A stretch of 36,730 nt of DNA, taken from the NCBI GenBank assembly GCA_035606355.1, contig DATNFO010000004.1, forward strand, positions 1-36,730. Direction: 5' to 3'. Source of the stretch: Sulfopaludibacter sp035606355 (GTDB lineage Bacteria > Acidobacteriota > Terriglobia > Bryobacterales > Bryobacteraceae). Both the position numbers and the translations under genes were made by a program. The notes beneath the pieces are model-generated. The model was not told the origin of the DNA. It did not search any database and saw only the letters and a program-made list of their open reading frames with translations. Shown one piece after another: positions 1 through 8,543 of the stretch (position 1 is the stretch's first letter; the number at the start of each line of letters is the position of its first letter).

Positions 1-2
1 AA

Positions 3-2051
3 GTCGAGCAAGGCACGCAGTTGGACGCGTTGACCTCACGCGTCACCAACTTGTTCGAGCAATACGCCAAGATCAGTCAGAACGTCAACTATGACACCAT
101 CGTCGCGGCCATCCGCGGCGACGATCCGGGCAAACTCGCCGACACCGTGGGCGCCAATTTGCAGCTGGCCATCGAAGAGAAGCAGGAGCTCCTCGAAATC
201 TTCGATCCTATCGACCGCCTGACCCGCGTCGCCGAGATGCTGGACATCGAAATCGAAAAGCTGAGCGTCGACCGCACTATTCAGGGCCGCGTGAAGCGCC
301 AGATGGAGAAGGCGCAAAAAGAGTATTACCTCAACGAGAAGATCAAGGCCATCCAGAAGGAATTGGGCCGCGGTGAAAAGAGCGAGATCGATGAGCTGAA
401 GAAGCGCATCGAAACCGCCGGCATGACGCAGGACGCGCTGGAGAAGGCCATGGCCGAGCTCAAGCGCCTGGAAAACATGCCGCCCATGTCGGCCGAATCC
501 ACCGTAAGCCGCAATTACCTCGATTGGCTGCTCGCCGTGCCGTGGAAAAAGAAATCCAAGGAAATCCGCGAGCTGAAGTACGCCGAGCAGGTCCTCGAAG
601 CCGACCACTACGGCCTGGAAAAAATCAAAGAACGCATTCTCGAATTTCTCGCAGTGCGCCGCCTCGTCAAGAATCCCAAAGGCTCCATTCTCTGCTTCGT
701 TGGACCTCCGGGCGTCGGCAAGACCTCGCTCGGAATGTCGATCGCCAAGGCGACCGGCCGCAAGTTCGTCCGCATGTCGCTCGGCGGCGTGCGTGATGAA
801 GCCGAAATCCGCGGTCATCGCCGCACGTACATCGGCGCGCTGCCCGGACAGGTGATCCAGATGATGAAGAAGGCGGGCACGCGCAACCCCGTCTTCATGC
901 TCGACGAAATCGACAAGATGAGCATGGACTTCCGCGGCGATCCCTCGGCCGCCCTGCTCGAAGTGCTCGATCCGGAGCAGAACTTCATGTTCGTGGATCA
1001 CTACCTGGATGTCGAATACGATCTCAGCCAGGTGTTCTTCATCGCCACCGCGAACGTGATGCACACCATTCCGGCCGCCTTGCAGGACCGCATGGAAGTG
1101 ATCCGCCTTTCGGGCTATACGGAGCTCGAAAAGATGGAAATCGCCAAGCGCTTTCTCATCCGCAAGCAGATGGAAGGCACAGGACTCTCGACCGACCAGA
1201 TCCAGTTCGACGATACCGGCGTCAACGGCCTCATCCAGTACTACACACGGGAAGCCGGCGTCCGCAACCTGGAACGCGAGATCGGCAACGTGTGCCGCAA
1301 GGTGGCGCGCCAGGTGGTCAACTCCGAAACTGCCAAGGAGAAAAAGAAGCTGCCGAAAGCCGTGATCAACGGCGACAAGCTCCCCGAACTCCTGGGACCG
1401 TGGCGGTTCCGCGATCTCGTCACCGATAAGAAGAACGAAGTCGGCGCAGCGACCGGCCTGGCGTGGACCGAAGTGGGTGGCCAGATTCTTACCGTCGAGT
1501 GCACTCTCATGGAAGGCAAGGGCAAGCTCACCATCACCGGAAAGCTCGGTGAGGTGATGCAGGAATCCGCCCAGGCGGCGATGAGCTATATCCGCTCGCG
1601 CGCCCACACCTTCGGCCTGCCGCGGGATTTCTACCGGAATCTCGACGTTCACATTCACATTCCCGAAGGCGCAATTCCGAAAGACGGCCCGTCGGCCGGA
1701 ATCACGCTCGCGACCACCATCTGCAGCGCCCTCACGCGCATTCCGGTGCGCGGCGACGTCGCCATGACCGGCGAAATCACGCTGCGCGGCAAAGTGCTTC
1801 CTATCGGCGGCTTGAAAGAGAAGCTGATGGCGGCGCATCGCCACGGAATTGCAGAAGCGATCATGCCGAAGGAGAACGAAAAAGATCTCCCGGATATTGC
1901 GGACGCCATCAAGCAAACCATGAAGCTCAGCTTTGTTGAGAGCATGGACGAAGTTTTGAAGATTGCCCTGGAACGCGAATTGGTGGCTCTGCCGATGCCT
2001 CCGGGACCAGTGGACGTGCAGCCCGCGGCTGAAGAGACCAGAGCGCATTAG
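3..2051 (+). CDS. lon: Lon ATP-dependent protease, 5'-truncated by window edge
   Basis: This is a cytoplasmic AAA+ serine protease that degrades damaged and regulatory proteins. The reading frame is open from base 3, and the residues there continue a normal Lon N-domain, so the TTG at 21 is not the start and roughly 115-120 N-terminal residues lie outside the window. Visible in order are the end of the N-domain and the coiled-coil linker, the Walker A motif GPPGVGKT at nt 702-725, a Walker B LDEID near nt 901-915, the sensor region, and the protease domain. The catalytic Ser lies in GPSAG (Ser codon 1692-1694) and the catalytic Lys in GGLKEK (Lys codon 1815-1817). The Ser-Lys spacing is about 41 codons, as in the bacterial LonA family. 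All key residues are present, so the enzyme should be active. It is followed by a repeat-rich spacer rather than an operon partner. Confidence 0.98.
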   Translation, partial: VEQGTQLDALTSRVTNLFEQYAKISQNVNYDTIVAAIRGDDPGKLADTVGANLQLAIEEKQELLEIFDPIDRLTRVAEMLDIEIEKLSVDRTIQGRVKRQMEKAQKEYYLNEKIKAIQKELGRGEKSEIDELKKRIETAGMTQDALEKAMAELKRLENMPPMSAESTVSRNYLDWLLAVPWKKKSKEIRELKYAEQVLEADHYGLEKIKERILEFLAVRRLVKNPKGSILCFVGPPGVGKTSLGMSIAKATGRKFVRMSLGGVRDEAEIRGHRRTYIGALPGQVIQMMKKAGTRNPVFMLDEIDKMSMDFRGDPSAALLEVLDPEQNFMFVDHYLDVEYDLSQVFFIATANVMHTIPAALQDRMEVIRLSGYTELEKMEIAKRFLIRKQMEGTGLSTDQIQFDDTGVNGLIQYYTREAGVRNLEREIGNVCRKVARQVVNSETAKEKKKLPKAVINGDKLPELLGPWRFRDLVTDKKNEVGAATGLAWTEVGGQILTVECTLMEGKGKLTITGKLGEVMQESAQAAMSYIRSRAHTFGLPRDFYRNLDVHIHIPEGAIPKDGPSAGITLATTICSALTRIPVRGDVAMTGEITLRGKVLPIGGLKEKLMAAHRHGIAEAIMPKENEKDLPDIADAIKQTMKLSFVESMDEVLKIALERELVALPMPPGPVDVQPAAEETRAH

Positions 2052-2446
2052 AGCCAAGCCGTGACCGTGAAGAGCAAATCCGTTTTGCGCGACACTTATT
2101 ACCGCTCCCTTACGATCATGGCTCCTCTATCGGCATCAACTACACACGGAGCCGTGACCGTAAGGGATTGTGAAAGAATATCGAATTGCTTATTGCCGCA
2201 CTCAAACGCACTCGCATCCGCGGCACCTTTTACCGCTCCCTCACGGTCACGGCTCCGTATGTACTTGATTCTGCTAACGGAGCCGCGACCGTTGGGAAGC
2301 GGTAAAAGGTGGATCGAAAGGCGAATGGATCGCGACGAGAACGAGAGCCGGATGTCTTCACAAACCCGTAAGGGAGCGGCAAGCGGCGCCCAGGCGGCGG
2401 ACGAGTTCGAGACTAGCGCGGAGACACATACACCCGCGGAGAGCGT
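2052..2446. repeat. Non-coding spacer with a family of ~26-nt inverted repeats
   Basis: This 395-bp gap between lon and engB holds several copies of one unit whose consensus is taccgctccctcacggtcac followed by ggctcc. A left arm at 2106-2125 and a right arm at 2148-2167 agree at 18 of 20 positions in inverse orientation. A longer pair at 2225-2258 and 2277-2310 agrees at 30 of 34 positions around an 18-nt loop, giving a very stable hairpin. Degraded single copies sit at 2058-2075 and 2366-2379. An open frame runs through the spacer at 2061-2450, but it is made largely of repeat sequence and has no recognisable domain, so I do not call a gene. The structure suggests REP-like or MITE-like palindromes. 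They could also act as transcription terminators or RNA processing sites behind lon. Confidence 0.85.
2225..2310. repeat. Large imperfect palindrome (34-nt arms, 18-nt loop)
   Basis: The arms 2225-2258 and 2277-2310 match at 30 of 34 positions as inverse complements. The outer ends (accttttaccgct / agcggtaaaaggt) and the inner ends (cggctccgt / acggagccg) are perfect. It is the best-preserved pair of the repeat family that fills the lon-engB spacer. In RNA it would fold into a long hairpin on either strand. It lacks a following U-tract, so it is not a classical intrinsic terminator. Confidence 0.85.
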
Positions 2447-3013
2447 TTGAAATCTGAATTTGTACTGAGTGCCGGCAAGCCCGCCGACTTTCCCAGGGAC
2501 GGGCTGCCGGAAGTAGCATTCTTAGGGAGAAGCAACGTAGGCAAATCCAGCTTGCTTAACGCCCTCACCGGGCAGAAGAAGCTGGCATTTACCAGCAACA
2601 CACCGGGCCGCACGCAAACGATCAATTTTTACAGAATCGACGGAGCGTTCTATTTCGTCGATCTTCCCGGGTATGGATATGCCCGCGTGCCCCCCGCCAT
2701 GGCGCTGGAATGGAAGCAACTAATCGAGAGATACTTAGACAGTAGTAGGGAGACCCTGAAGTATTCGTGCCTGGTTCTGGACTCCCGCCGCGGTTGGATG
2801 GAGAAAGACCTCGATCTGAAGCGGTGGCTCGAGCATCACGGCATACCGTACGTGGTCATCGCGACCAAGATCGACAAGTTGAATCAATCTGAGCAAGAGC
2901 ACGGACTGCGCGGCATTCGCAAAGAAGGCGTAGACCCGTTGCCGTTCTCGGCCTTGACTGGCCGGGGAGTGAGGGAAATTTGGCAAGCAATATCGACAAC
3001 ACTGCACCGGTAG
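2447..3013 (+). CDS. engB: Ribosome biogenesis GTP-binding protein YsxC/EngB
   Basis: This is a small TrmE-Era-EngA-EngB-type GTPase needed for assembly of the large ribosomal subunit in the cytoplasm. At 188 residues it has the usual family length. Motifs visible are G1 GRSNVGKS at residues 27-34, the G2 Thr in NTPGRTQ, G3 DLPG, and G4 TKID. The start is a TTG at 2447, chosen because GGAGAG lies at 2438-2443 just upstream and because the family begins shortly before the G1 loop. The 3' end overlaps the start of rho by 34 nt, which suggests translational coupling. Identification is secure. Confidence 0.97.
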   Translation: MKSEFVLSAGKPADFPRDGLPEVAFLGRSNVGKSSLLNALTGQKKLAFTSNTPGRTQTINFYRIDGAFYFVDLPGYGYARVPPAMALEWKQLIERYLDSSRETLKYSCLVLDSRRGWMEKDLDLKRWLEHHGIPYVVIATKIDKLNQSEQEHGLRGIRKEGVDPLPFSALTGRGVREIWQAISTTLHR

Positions 3014-4767
3014 GAAACACCCCGCCCGAAAAGCCCACCGAAACACAGGCTTCCGATAAGCCTATCCAGCCTGATAAGGCTCCCGTAACCGCGGCCGCCC
3101 CGCCTCGTGACGCGTCCGGAAACAGTTCCGCCGACGCCGCCGCGGAAAAGCCCGAGCGTCCGCCTCTGGCGGAGAAGCCGCACGCCGACAAACCGCTGCG
3201 TCCGAAATCCACCGAACACAAAGTCGCAGCCGCGGAGAAGCCGGCCGGCGATGGACCGAAGGCGTCCGACGGAAAAGCCGTCGAAAGCAAACCGGCGGAT
3301 GCTCCGAAGGCTGCACCGCCCGCCGCGGAGCCCAAACCCGCGGCTGCCGCGCCGCCCCCTCCCCCGCCCCCGGCTGCCGCCGCCGCGCAACCGCCGGCCG
3401 CAGCTACAGTTCCACCTCCGGCTCCCAATGGAGCTCCTATTGCCGAAGCCGACATGCACCCGGGCCAGCAGCGCCGCAAGCAAGGCGCCGCGCAAAGCGC
3501 AAAAACCGGCACGCCCACTCTGGACCTTGTCGAACTGAAGGACATGAGCATTCAAAAGCTCAACCAGGTCGCCAAGGACATGAACATTGCCGGCGCGGCC
3601 GGGCTTCGCAAACAGGAATTGATCTTCAAGATCCTCCAGACGCAAGCCGAGAAAAGCGGCCTGATCTTCAGCGAAGGCGTCCTCGAATGCCTGCCTGACG
3701 GCTTCGGCTTCCTGCGCGCCCCCGAGTACAACTATCTGCCCGGGCCGGACGATGTTTACGTATCGCCCAGCCAGATCCGCCGCTTCGACCTGCGCACCGG
3801 CGACACCATCAGCGGCCAGATCCGCCCGCCGAAAGAAGGCGAGCGCTACTTCGCGCTGATCAAAGTCGACGCCATCAACTTCGAGCCGCCCGAGGAAGCG
3901 CGCAACAAGATCTTCTTCGACAATCTCACGCCGCTGTATCCCAACGAGCGGCTGAAGCTCGAGACCGCCCGCGACAGCTACTCGGGACGCGTGATGGACT
4001 TGCTGACCCCGATCGGCAAAGGTCAGCGCGGTCTCATCGTCTCCCCGCCGCGCACCGGCAAAACCATGCTGCTGCAGAGCATCGCCAACTCCATCACCAC
4101 CAATCATCCGGAAGTCTCGCTCATCGTGCTGCTCATCGATGAGCGGCCGGAAGAAGTCACGGACATGCAGCGCAGCGTGCGCGGCGAAGTCATCAGCTCC
4201 ACGTTTGACGAGCCCGCTACCCGCCACGTGCAGGTGGCCGAAATGGTGATCGAAAAGGCCAAGCGACTCGTCGAACACAAGCGCGATGTGGTGATCCTGC
4301 TGGACTCGATCACGCGCCTCGCGCGTGCCTACAACACCATCGTCCCGCCGAGCGGCAAAGTGCTCTCGGGCGGTGTGGATTCCAACGCCCTGCAGCGCCC
4401 CAAGCGCTTCTTCGGCGCGGCGCGCAACATCGAAGAAGGCGGCTCGCTCACCATCATCGCGACGGCCCTGATCGATACCGGCAGCCGCATGGACGACGTG
4501 ATCTTCGAAGAGTTCAAAGGCACGGGCAACATGGAAATTCACCTCGAGCGCAAGCTCGTGGATAAACGCGTGTTCCCGGCCATCGATATCAACAAGAGCG
4601 GCACCCGCAAGGAAGAGCTCCTGTTGCCCAAGGACGAACTCAATCGCGTGTGGATTCTGCGCAAGGTGCTGAACCCGCTTTCGCCAGTGGAGACCATGGA
4701 ACTGCTGCTCGACAAACTGGGCAAGACCCGCAGCAACATGGAATTCCTCGCGTCCATGAGCGGCTAG
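2980..4767 (+). CDS. rho: Transcription termination factor Rho with long low-complexity N-terminal extension
   Basis: This is a hexameric RNA-dependent ATPase helicase that ends transcription. The protein has 595 residues against about 420 in E. coli. The first ~175 residues are Pro/Ala/Lys-rich low-complexity sequence, including runs of alternating PAP and a stretch of eight or more prolines near residue 125. The Rho N-terminal helical domain follows (LDLVELKDMSIQKL, about residue 180), then the cold-shock-like RNA-binding domain (GFGFLR). The ATPase domain has Walker A SPPRTGKT at about residues 355-362 and VILLDSITRLARAYN further on. The start is a TTG at 2980 inside the engB 3' end, with GAGGG just upstream at 2971-2975. 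An internal start nearer the conserved core cannot be excluded, but the whole extension keeps GC-rich coding character. Confidence 0.96.
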   Translation: MASNIDNTAPVGNTPPEKPTETQASDKPIQPDKAPVTAAAPPRDASGNSSADAAAEKPERPPLAEKPHADKPLRPKSTEHKVAAAEKPAGDGPKASDGKAVESKPADAPKAAPPAAEPKPAAAAPPPPPPPAAAAAQPPAAATVPPPAPNGAPIAEADMHPGQQRRKQGAAQSAKTGTPTLDLVELKDMSIQKLNQVAKDMNIAGAAGLRKQELIFKILQTQAEKSGLIFSEGVLECLPDGFGFLRAPEYNYLPGPDDVYVSPSQIRRFDLRTGDTISGQIRPPKEGERYFALIKVDAINFEPPEEARNKIFFDNLTPLYPNERLKLETARDSYSGRVMDLLTPIGKGQRGLIVSPPRTGKTMLLQSIANSITTNHPEVSLIVLLIDERPEEVTDMQRSVRGEVISSTFDEPATRHVQVAEMVIEKAKRLVEHKRDVVILLDSITRLARAYNTIVPPSGKVLSGGVDSNALQRPKRFFGAARNIEEGGSLTIIATALIDTGSRMDDVIFEEFKGTGNMEIHLERKLVDKRVFPAIDINKSGTRKEELLLPKDELNRVWILRKVLNPLSPVETMELLLDKLGKTRSNMEFLASMSG

Positions 4768-4789
4768 CGACCGGGCCGGAGCCCGGTCG
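4768..4789 (+). terminator. GC-rich hairpin directly after rho
   Basis: The sequence cgaccgggc-cgga-gcccggtcg forms a perfect 9-bp stem with a four-base loop, beginning one base after the rho stop codon. Only two T residues follow, so it is a weak intrinsic terminator at best. It may protect the 3' end or partly separate rho from the next gene, which starts 21 nt further on. Confidence 0.6.
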
Positions 4790-4810
4790 TTACTGCGGTA
4801 TGCTGTTGCT

Positions 4811-5926
4811 ATGCCGACACGCCGGGATTTCTTCACGCAATTGGGCGCCGCCGCACTTGCCGGCCGCGTCCTTCCCGAAATGGCCTATGCGCAACGAGCG
4901 CTGGTCAGCGGACCGCTGCCCAAAGACATCGTCTGGCTGAACGCCAATGAGAACCCGGCCGGCCCGCCGAAGTGCTCCATCGACGCGATGCAGGCCGCGC
5001 TCTCCACATCCGGCCGCTACCACTACAACGAATTTCCGGAAATCTACGCGGCCATGGCGAAGGCCGACGGGTTGACTCCGGACACGATGGTGACCGGCTC
5101 CGGTTCAAGCGAAGTGCTGCACACCTGCGTCGACGCGTTCACATCGCCGGTGCGCCCCATCATCACGGTCACGCCGGCGTATGAAGGGCCGATCGAAGCC
5201 GCGCGGGCGCTCGGCCACGCCGTAGTCCTCACGAAACTTCGCCCCGACTACACCGCCGACGTCCACAAGCTCGCCGAAGAAGCCGACAAGGCCAAGGGCG
5301 GGCTGATCTACCTCTGCAATCCGAACAATCCCACGTCCGCCTGCACCACAGCGGCGGATATCGATTGGCTCGTGAATAACCTGCCGCCCAATACGCAATT
5401 GCTCATCGATGAAGCCTACATCCATTTCGTCGAAGATCCGCGAGTAAAGAGCGCGATTCCGTATATCAAGCAGGGCAAGGACGTCATCGTCGCGCGCACG
5501 TTCTCAAAGATTTACGGGATGGCCGGTTTGCGCGTGGGATACGCCGCTGCGAAGCCGGAACTCATCAACAGGATCGCGCCGCTGAAGATGAACTGCATCT
5601 CCATCGTGAGCGCGCGAGCCGCCGTCGCCGCGCTGCAGCAGCAGGATAAGATCGTGCCGGAGCGCAAAACCGGTCTCGCCAAAACGCGCCGCGAACTCAC
5701 GGCCTGGCTGGATAGCGAGAAGGTGCCCTATATCAAGCCGAACGCCAACTTCATCATGATCGACTGCGGCCGCAATGCGCGCGAGTTCATCTCGAAAATG
5801 CCGCCGCTCGGTGTGGCGCCGGGCCGTCCCTTCCCGCCGCTCGACAACATGCTGCGCGTCACCATCGGCACCGACTCCGAGATGGCCAAATTCCGCGACG
5901 TCTTTTGGAAGGTCTACAAGGCTTAG
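4811..5926 (+). CDS. Tat-signal PLP-dependent aminotransferase, histidinol-phosphate aminotransferase-like (HisC family)
   Basis: This is a fold-type I class I/II aminotransferase of 371 residues. The PLP-binding Lys is K233 in FSKIYGMAGLRVGYA, and CNPNNPT and the Asp-Glu-Ala-Tyr strand (LLIDEAYIHF) are present. It begins with a twin-arginine signal (RRDFFTQLGAAALAG, residues 4-18), so the folded, cofactor-loaded enzyme is probably exported to the periplasm. That makes a role in cytoplasmic histidine biosynthesis unlikely, and no his genes are nearby. The substrate is unknown. The next gene starts three bases after its stop, so the two probably form an operon. The ATG at 4811 is favoured because the Tat motif starts immediately. 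Confidence 0.9.
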   Translation: MPTRRDFFTQLGAAALAGRVLPEMAYAQRALVSGPLPKDIVWLNANENPAGPPKCSIDAMQAALSTSGRYHYNEFPEIYAAMAKADGLTPDTMVTGSGSSEVLHTCVDAFTSPVRPIITVTPAYEGPIEAARALGHAVVLTKLRPDYTADVHKLAEEADKAKGGLIYLCNPNNPTSACTTAADIDWLVNNLPPNTQLLIDEAYIHFVEDPRVKSAIPYIKQGKDVIVARTFSKIYGMAGLRVGYAAAKPELINRIAPLKMNCISIVSARAAVAALQQQDKIVPERKTGLAKTRRELTAWLDSEKVPYIKPNANFIMIDCGRNAREFISKMPPLGVAPGRPFPPLDNMLRVTIGTDSEMAKFRDVFWKVYKA

Positions 5927-5929
5927 CCG

Positions 5930-6694
5930 GTGCGCGAAATCGCGGACGGCGTGATTGCCGTCGAGATGCTCATCGCCAACGCATACCTGGCAAAGAGCGG
6001 AGATTCGTGGGTAGTCGTCGATACCGGCGTTCCGGGCCGGGGCGGGAAAATCGCAGCCGCTGCCCAACAGTACTTCGGCACGGATGCTCGTCCGCGAGCG
6101 ATTGTACTGACGCACGGGCATTTCGATCATGCGGGCTCGGCGCACTGGCTGGCGCGAGTGTGGAAGGTTCCCGTCTTCGCACCCAAACTCGAGTTGCCGT
6201 TCTTGGCGGGCCAGCCGTACCCGCCGCTCGATCATACACCGCCGGGATTCTTCTCCGCGCTCAGCCGCGTATTCCCATCGCGCACGGTGAACCTAGCCGG
6301 ACTGGTACAGCCGTTTGAAGAGTTGGAGGGTTGGGAGACGATCGAGACACCGGGCCACACGCCGGGGCATGTCTCCTTCTTTCGCCGGAGCGGTGGAGTG
6401 CTGCTCGCCGGGGACGCGGTCACCACGATGGACTTGGACAGCGCGGCAGGCACGCTGTTCAAGCGGCCCCGCGTCTGCCGCCCGCCGGTGCCGGCGACTA
6501 CCAATTGGGAACTGGCGCGGACCAGCGTACAGCGCCTCGCCGAACTGCGGCCTCGCATCATCGCCGCGGGCCACGGTCCGCCGATGCAAGACGCCGCAGA
6601 TGAACTGTCGCGCCTCGCGGCCGGGTTTCCGATCCCTTTGCGCGGCCGCTATGTGCGACAACCTGTTCGCGCCGGCGAAACAGGCGCCCCGTAG
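5930..6694 (+). CDS. MBL-fold metallo-hydrolase
   Basis: This is a metallo-beta-lactamase-fold hydrolase of 254 residues. The metal-binding motif THGHFDHAGS is at residues 61-70 (H62, H64, D66, H67). Further ligands fit His in TPGHTPGHVSFF, Asp in LLAGDAV and the late His in AAGHGPP. It resembles the glyoxalase II-like branch more than antibiotic-degrading lactamases. The GTG start at 5930 lies three bases after the aminotransferase stop, implying co-transcription. No signal peptide is visible, so it should act in the cytoplasm although its partner seems exported. The substrate is unknown. Confidence 0.9.
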   Translation: MREIADGVIAVEMLIANAYLAKSGDSWVVVDTGVPGRGGKIAAAAQQYFGTDARPRAIVLTHGHFDHAGSAHWLARVWKVPVFAPKLELPFLAGQPYPPLDHTPPGFFSALSRVFPSRTVNLAGLVQPFEELEGWETIETPGHTPGHVSFFRRSGGVLLAGDAVTTMDLDSAAGTLFKRPRVCRPPVPATTNWELARTSVQRLAELRPRIIAAGHGPPMQDAADELSRLAAGFPIPLRGRYVRQPVRAGETGAP

Positions 6695-6723
6695 ATCCCT
6701 TTCGAAATGCCGCGTCAGAGCTT

Positions 6724-6867
6724 TTAAGCCACGAGCACTTGTTGTTCTTCAATCAGTTCCGGCTCGAAATTCTTGGTGACCTCCCAGCGATGCCATTCGC
6801 GCAAACGCAGAATCGCGTCGTGCAGTTCCTGATCGTGGGGAAGTTGGCAAACCTTGCAGTCTTTCAT
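6724..6867 (-). CDS. Small 47-aa hypothetical protein with N-terminal CxxC
   Basis: This short gene is easily missed. The minus-strand ATG at 6867-6865 is preceded by a clear Shine-Dalgarno (TTGAGGACGCGA before ATG) and reads 47 codons to a TAA at 6726-6724. The product starts MKDCKVCQLPHDQELHDAI, with a CKVC pair followed by a His, then a Trp-rich amphipathic helix (LREWHRWEVTKNF) and an acidic, Gln-rich end. The CxxC plus His could bind a metal, but this is inference. It is convergent with the MBL hydrolase and lies downstream of the PQQ-type gene on the same strand. I do not recognise a named family. Confidence 0.65.
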   Translation of the reverse strand: MKDCKVCQLPHDQELHDAILRLREWHRWEVTKNFEPELIEEQQVLVA

Positions 6868-6887
6868 TCGCGTCCTCAATTTCCGGG

Positions 6888-6930
6888 GGCGGCCCCATCA
6901 CACTGTTTGTGAATCTGACCCGGGGCCGCC
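6888..6930. repeat. Inverted repeat upstream of the 47-aa gene
   Basis: The arms ggcggcccc (6888-6896) and ggggccgcc (6922-6930) are perfect 9-bp inverse complements, with a nested tcaca...tgtga pair in the loop. A smaller pair, ccggg/cccgg, lies at 7000-7015 just after the PQQ gene stop on the minus strand. These may end transcription of the PQQ gene, or form a structured leader for the small gene. No U-tract follows either. Confidence 0.5.
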
Positions 6931-7016
6931 TGCCTAAGTGGAGTTGATCAGAGAATACGCAAGTACTGCGCGTACCACAAGCCGCTATTTGGGTAGCAAC
7001 CGGGAATCAACCCGGG

Positions 7017-8537
7017 TTAGCGCTCGGGGGTAAACGTTCCGTATACGTTCACTGCACTATCGTAATTAGGAAGATACACCCTGCCGTTCACTACCAGCGG
7101 CGGCACGAATTTCACCAGCGTTCCCAATCGGTCCCGCCGCCGTTGCTGTTCACTGTTCCAAAGCTCTTCCAGCGTTTCCGCATTGTAAGCGCGAAGAATG
7201 CCGGCAGCGTTCCCGTGATCGGCGCTTTTACCGTTCGTAAGCGCTGCCCATACAATTGCCGAACCCGCCGTTGCGCCATCCGATGAGACGGTCAGAGCGC
7301 CGCCGGGCGAACCCTTCGATGGAACCGTTCCTTTCATGACCGGCTCCGGCGAAAGGCGCTTGCCATCGAAGCGGAATGCCTTGAGCACATCCGCGTCGCA
7401 CCAGAGATACAGCATTCCGCCCGCCGGGCGATCCCAATACGCCGGACCCGCGAGCGGGCGCCCGCCGTCCACTTCGATCGTCTGCAACACCGCCGTATCC
7501 GCATCCGTGCGACGACCCAGATTCTTCCTGTCGAACAGATACAGAGTGCCGTTCTTCGCGCCGGCCACAAGCAGGTCCGTGCCGGGAATCAGCAGGGGAC
7601 CGGTAGAGCCCAAATCGGCATCGCGCCGGTTGAGCTCTTCCCAATCGTGCGGCGTAAAGTAATCGGCGACGGCGATTCCCCGCGCGGTGACACGCAGCTT
7701 GAGGAGCGAATTGCCGAAATCGCGGTCACCATTCCACGAGCCGTTGCCTACCTCGAAATAGACGTTCCCGTCCGAATCGACCGCGGGCGGCCGGCCGGAC
7801 TGCCAAACTCCACCATCCGTTCCATCAGGCGTCAGGCAGAGCGCTCCCGTTCGTTTCAGCGTCGCCTCATCGAACGCCATAATCCAACCGTGATACGGAC
7901 GTATGTCTTCATGCGACGCCCACGCGACCACGACCTGCCCATTCACCAAAACGAGCGCGGACCGCTGATTGCCGGCGCGCGCGTCGAACCGCACCGCTCC
8001 CGGAGCCGTTTCGATTTCGACTGCGGGCGCCAGGTCCGCGCCCGTGCGGACGTTCAGTTTGTGTAGGCGCTGCACGTAAGCACCGTTCTCTTTCGTGCGC
8101 GCTACGAAGAAGAGCGCGCCCGCCGCGGCATCGATTACCGGAGTGCCTTCGATGCCGACGTTTCCCACGATGTTCAATTCCGGGTTGTTGGTGATGTCCA
8201 TCACCAAAACGGGCGTCACACCTTTCATTTCATCGGTGAAGTCGCGCATCCACACGGGCGTGCCTTTGTGCGATGCGGGAAAGGCATAGACCTTGTCGTT
8301 CATGGTCGCCACAAACAACAGGTCGGGATCGCGCAAGTATAGCGGCTGCGCATACACGGCGCCATCGACGTAATAGCTGTAGAGCTTGCCGAAATGCGCG
8401 GCGTTGACGTTCGCCGGCTTCAGCACGGTTTCGTGCGTGGCGCTGCCGGTCACGGCCGGATCGTACCTGTTGACCAGCACTCCGGTTTGCGCGAAGAGCG
8501 CGGAGGCTAGCAGCAACGGCGCGAATCGCGGCATCAT
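7017..8537 (-). CDS. Secreted PQQ-type beta-propeller repeat protein
   Basis: This is a predicted secreted or periplasmic protein of about 506 residues. It starts MMPRFAPLLLASALFAQ, a good signal peptide. Repeated motifs of the type LYLFDRKN, VYAFPASHKGTPVW and LRAYNAETLEELWNSE match the Trp-docking blades of PQQ/BamB-like propellers. No cytochrome c CxxCH motif is seen, so it is not a standard quinohaemoprotein. The frame stays open 28 codons upstream to 8621, but that would overlap the divergent gene at 8589 and would hide the signal peptide, so I use 8537 (8534 is also possible). Its function is unknown; it could bind a ligand or act as a scaffold. Confidence 0.85.
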   Translation of the reverse strand: MMPRFAPLLLASALFAQTGVLVNRYDPAVTGSATHETVLKPANVNAAHFGKLYSYYVDGAVYAQPLYLRDPDLLFVATMNDKVYAFPASHKGTPVWMRDFTDEMKGVTPVLVMDITNNPELNIVGNVGIEGTPVIDAAAGALFFVARTKENGAYVQRLHKLNVRTGADLAPAVEIETAPGAVRFDARAGNQRSALVLVNGQVVVAWASHEDIRPYHGWIMAFDEATLKRTGALCLTPDGTDGGVWQSGRPPAVDSDGNVYFEVGNGSWNGDRDFGNSLLKLRVTARGIAVADYFTPHDWEELNRRDADLGSTGPLLIPGTDLLVAGAKNGTLYLFDRKNLGRRTDADTAVLQTIEVDGGRPLAGPAYWDRPAGGMLYLWCDADVLKAFRFDGKRLSPEPVMKGTVPSKGSPGGALTVSSDGATAGSAIVWAALTNGKSADHGNAAGILRAYNAETLEELWNSEQQRRRDRLGTLVKFVPPLVVNGRVYLPNYDSAVNVYGTFTPER

Positions 8538-8543
8538 TTTATA

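Noticed and set aside
36..2057. Long open frame on the minus strand opposite lon
   Set aside because: It is a shadow of the GC-rich lon gene, with His/Asp/Ala-rich composition and no domain; lon itself has every expected motif.
2061..2450. 129-codon open frame between lon and engB
   Set aside because: It runs through the inverted repeats, has no domain, and overlaps the engB start; the repeats explain the region better.
2884..4836. 650-codon open frame opposite rho
   Set aside because: Composition is low-complexity Gly/Arg/His without domains; it is the antisense frame of an intact rho gene.
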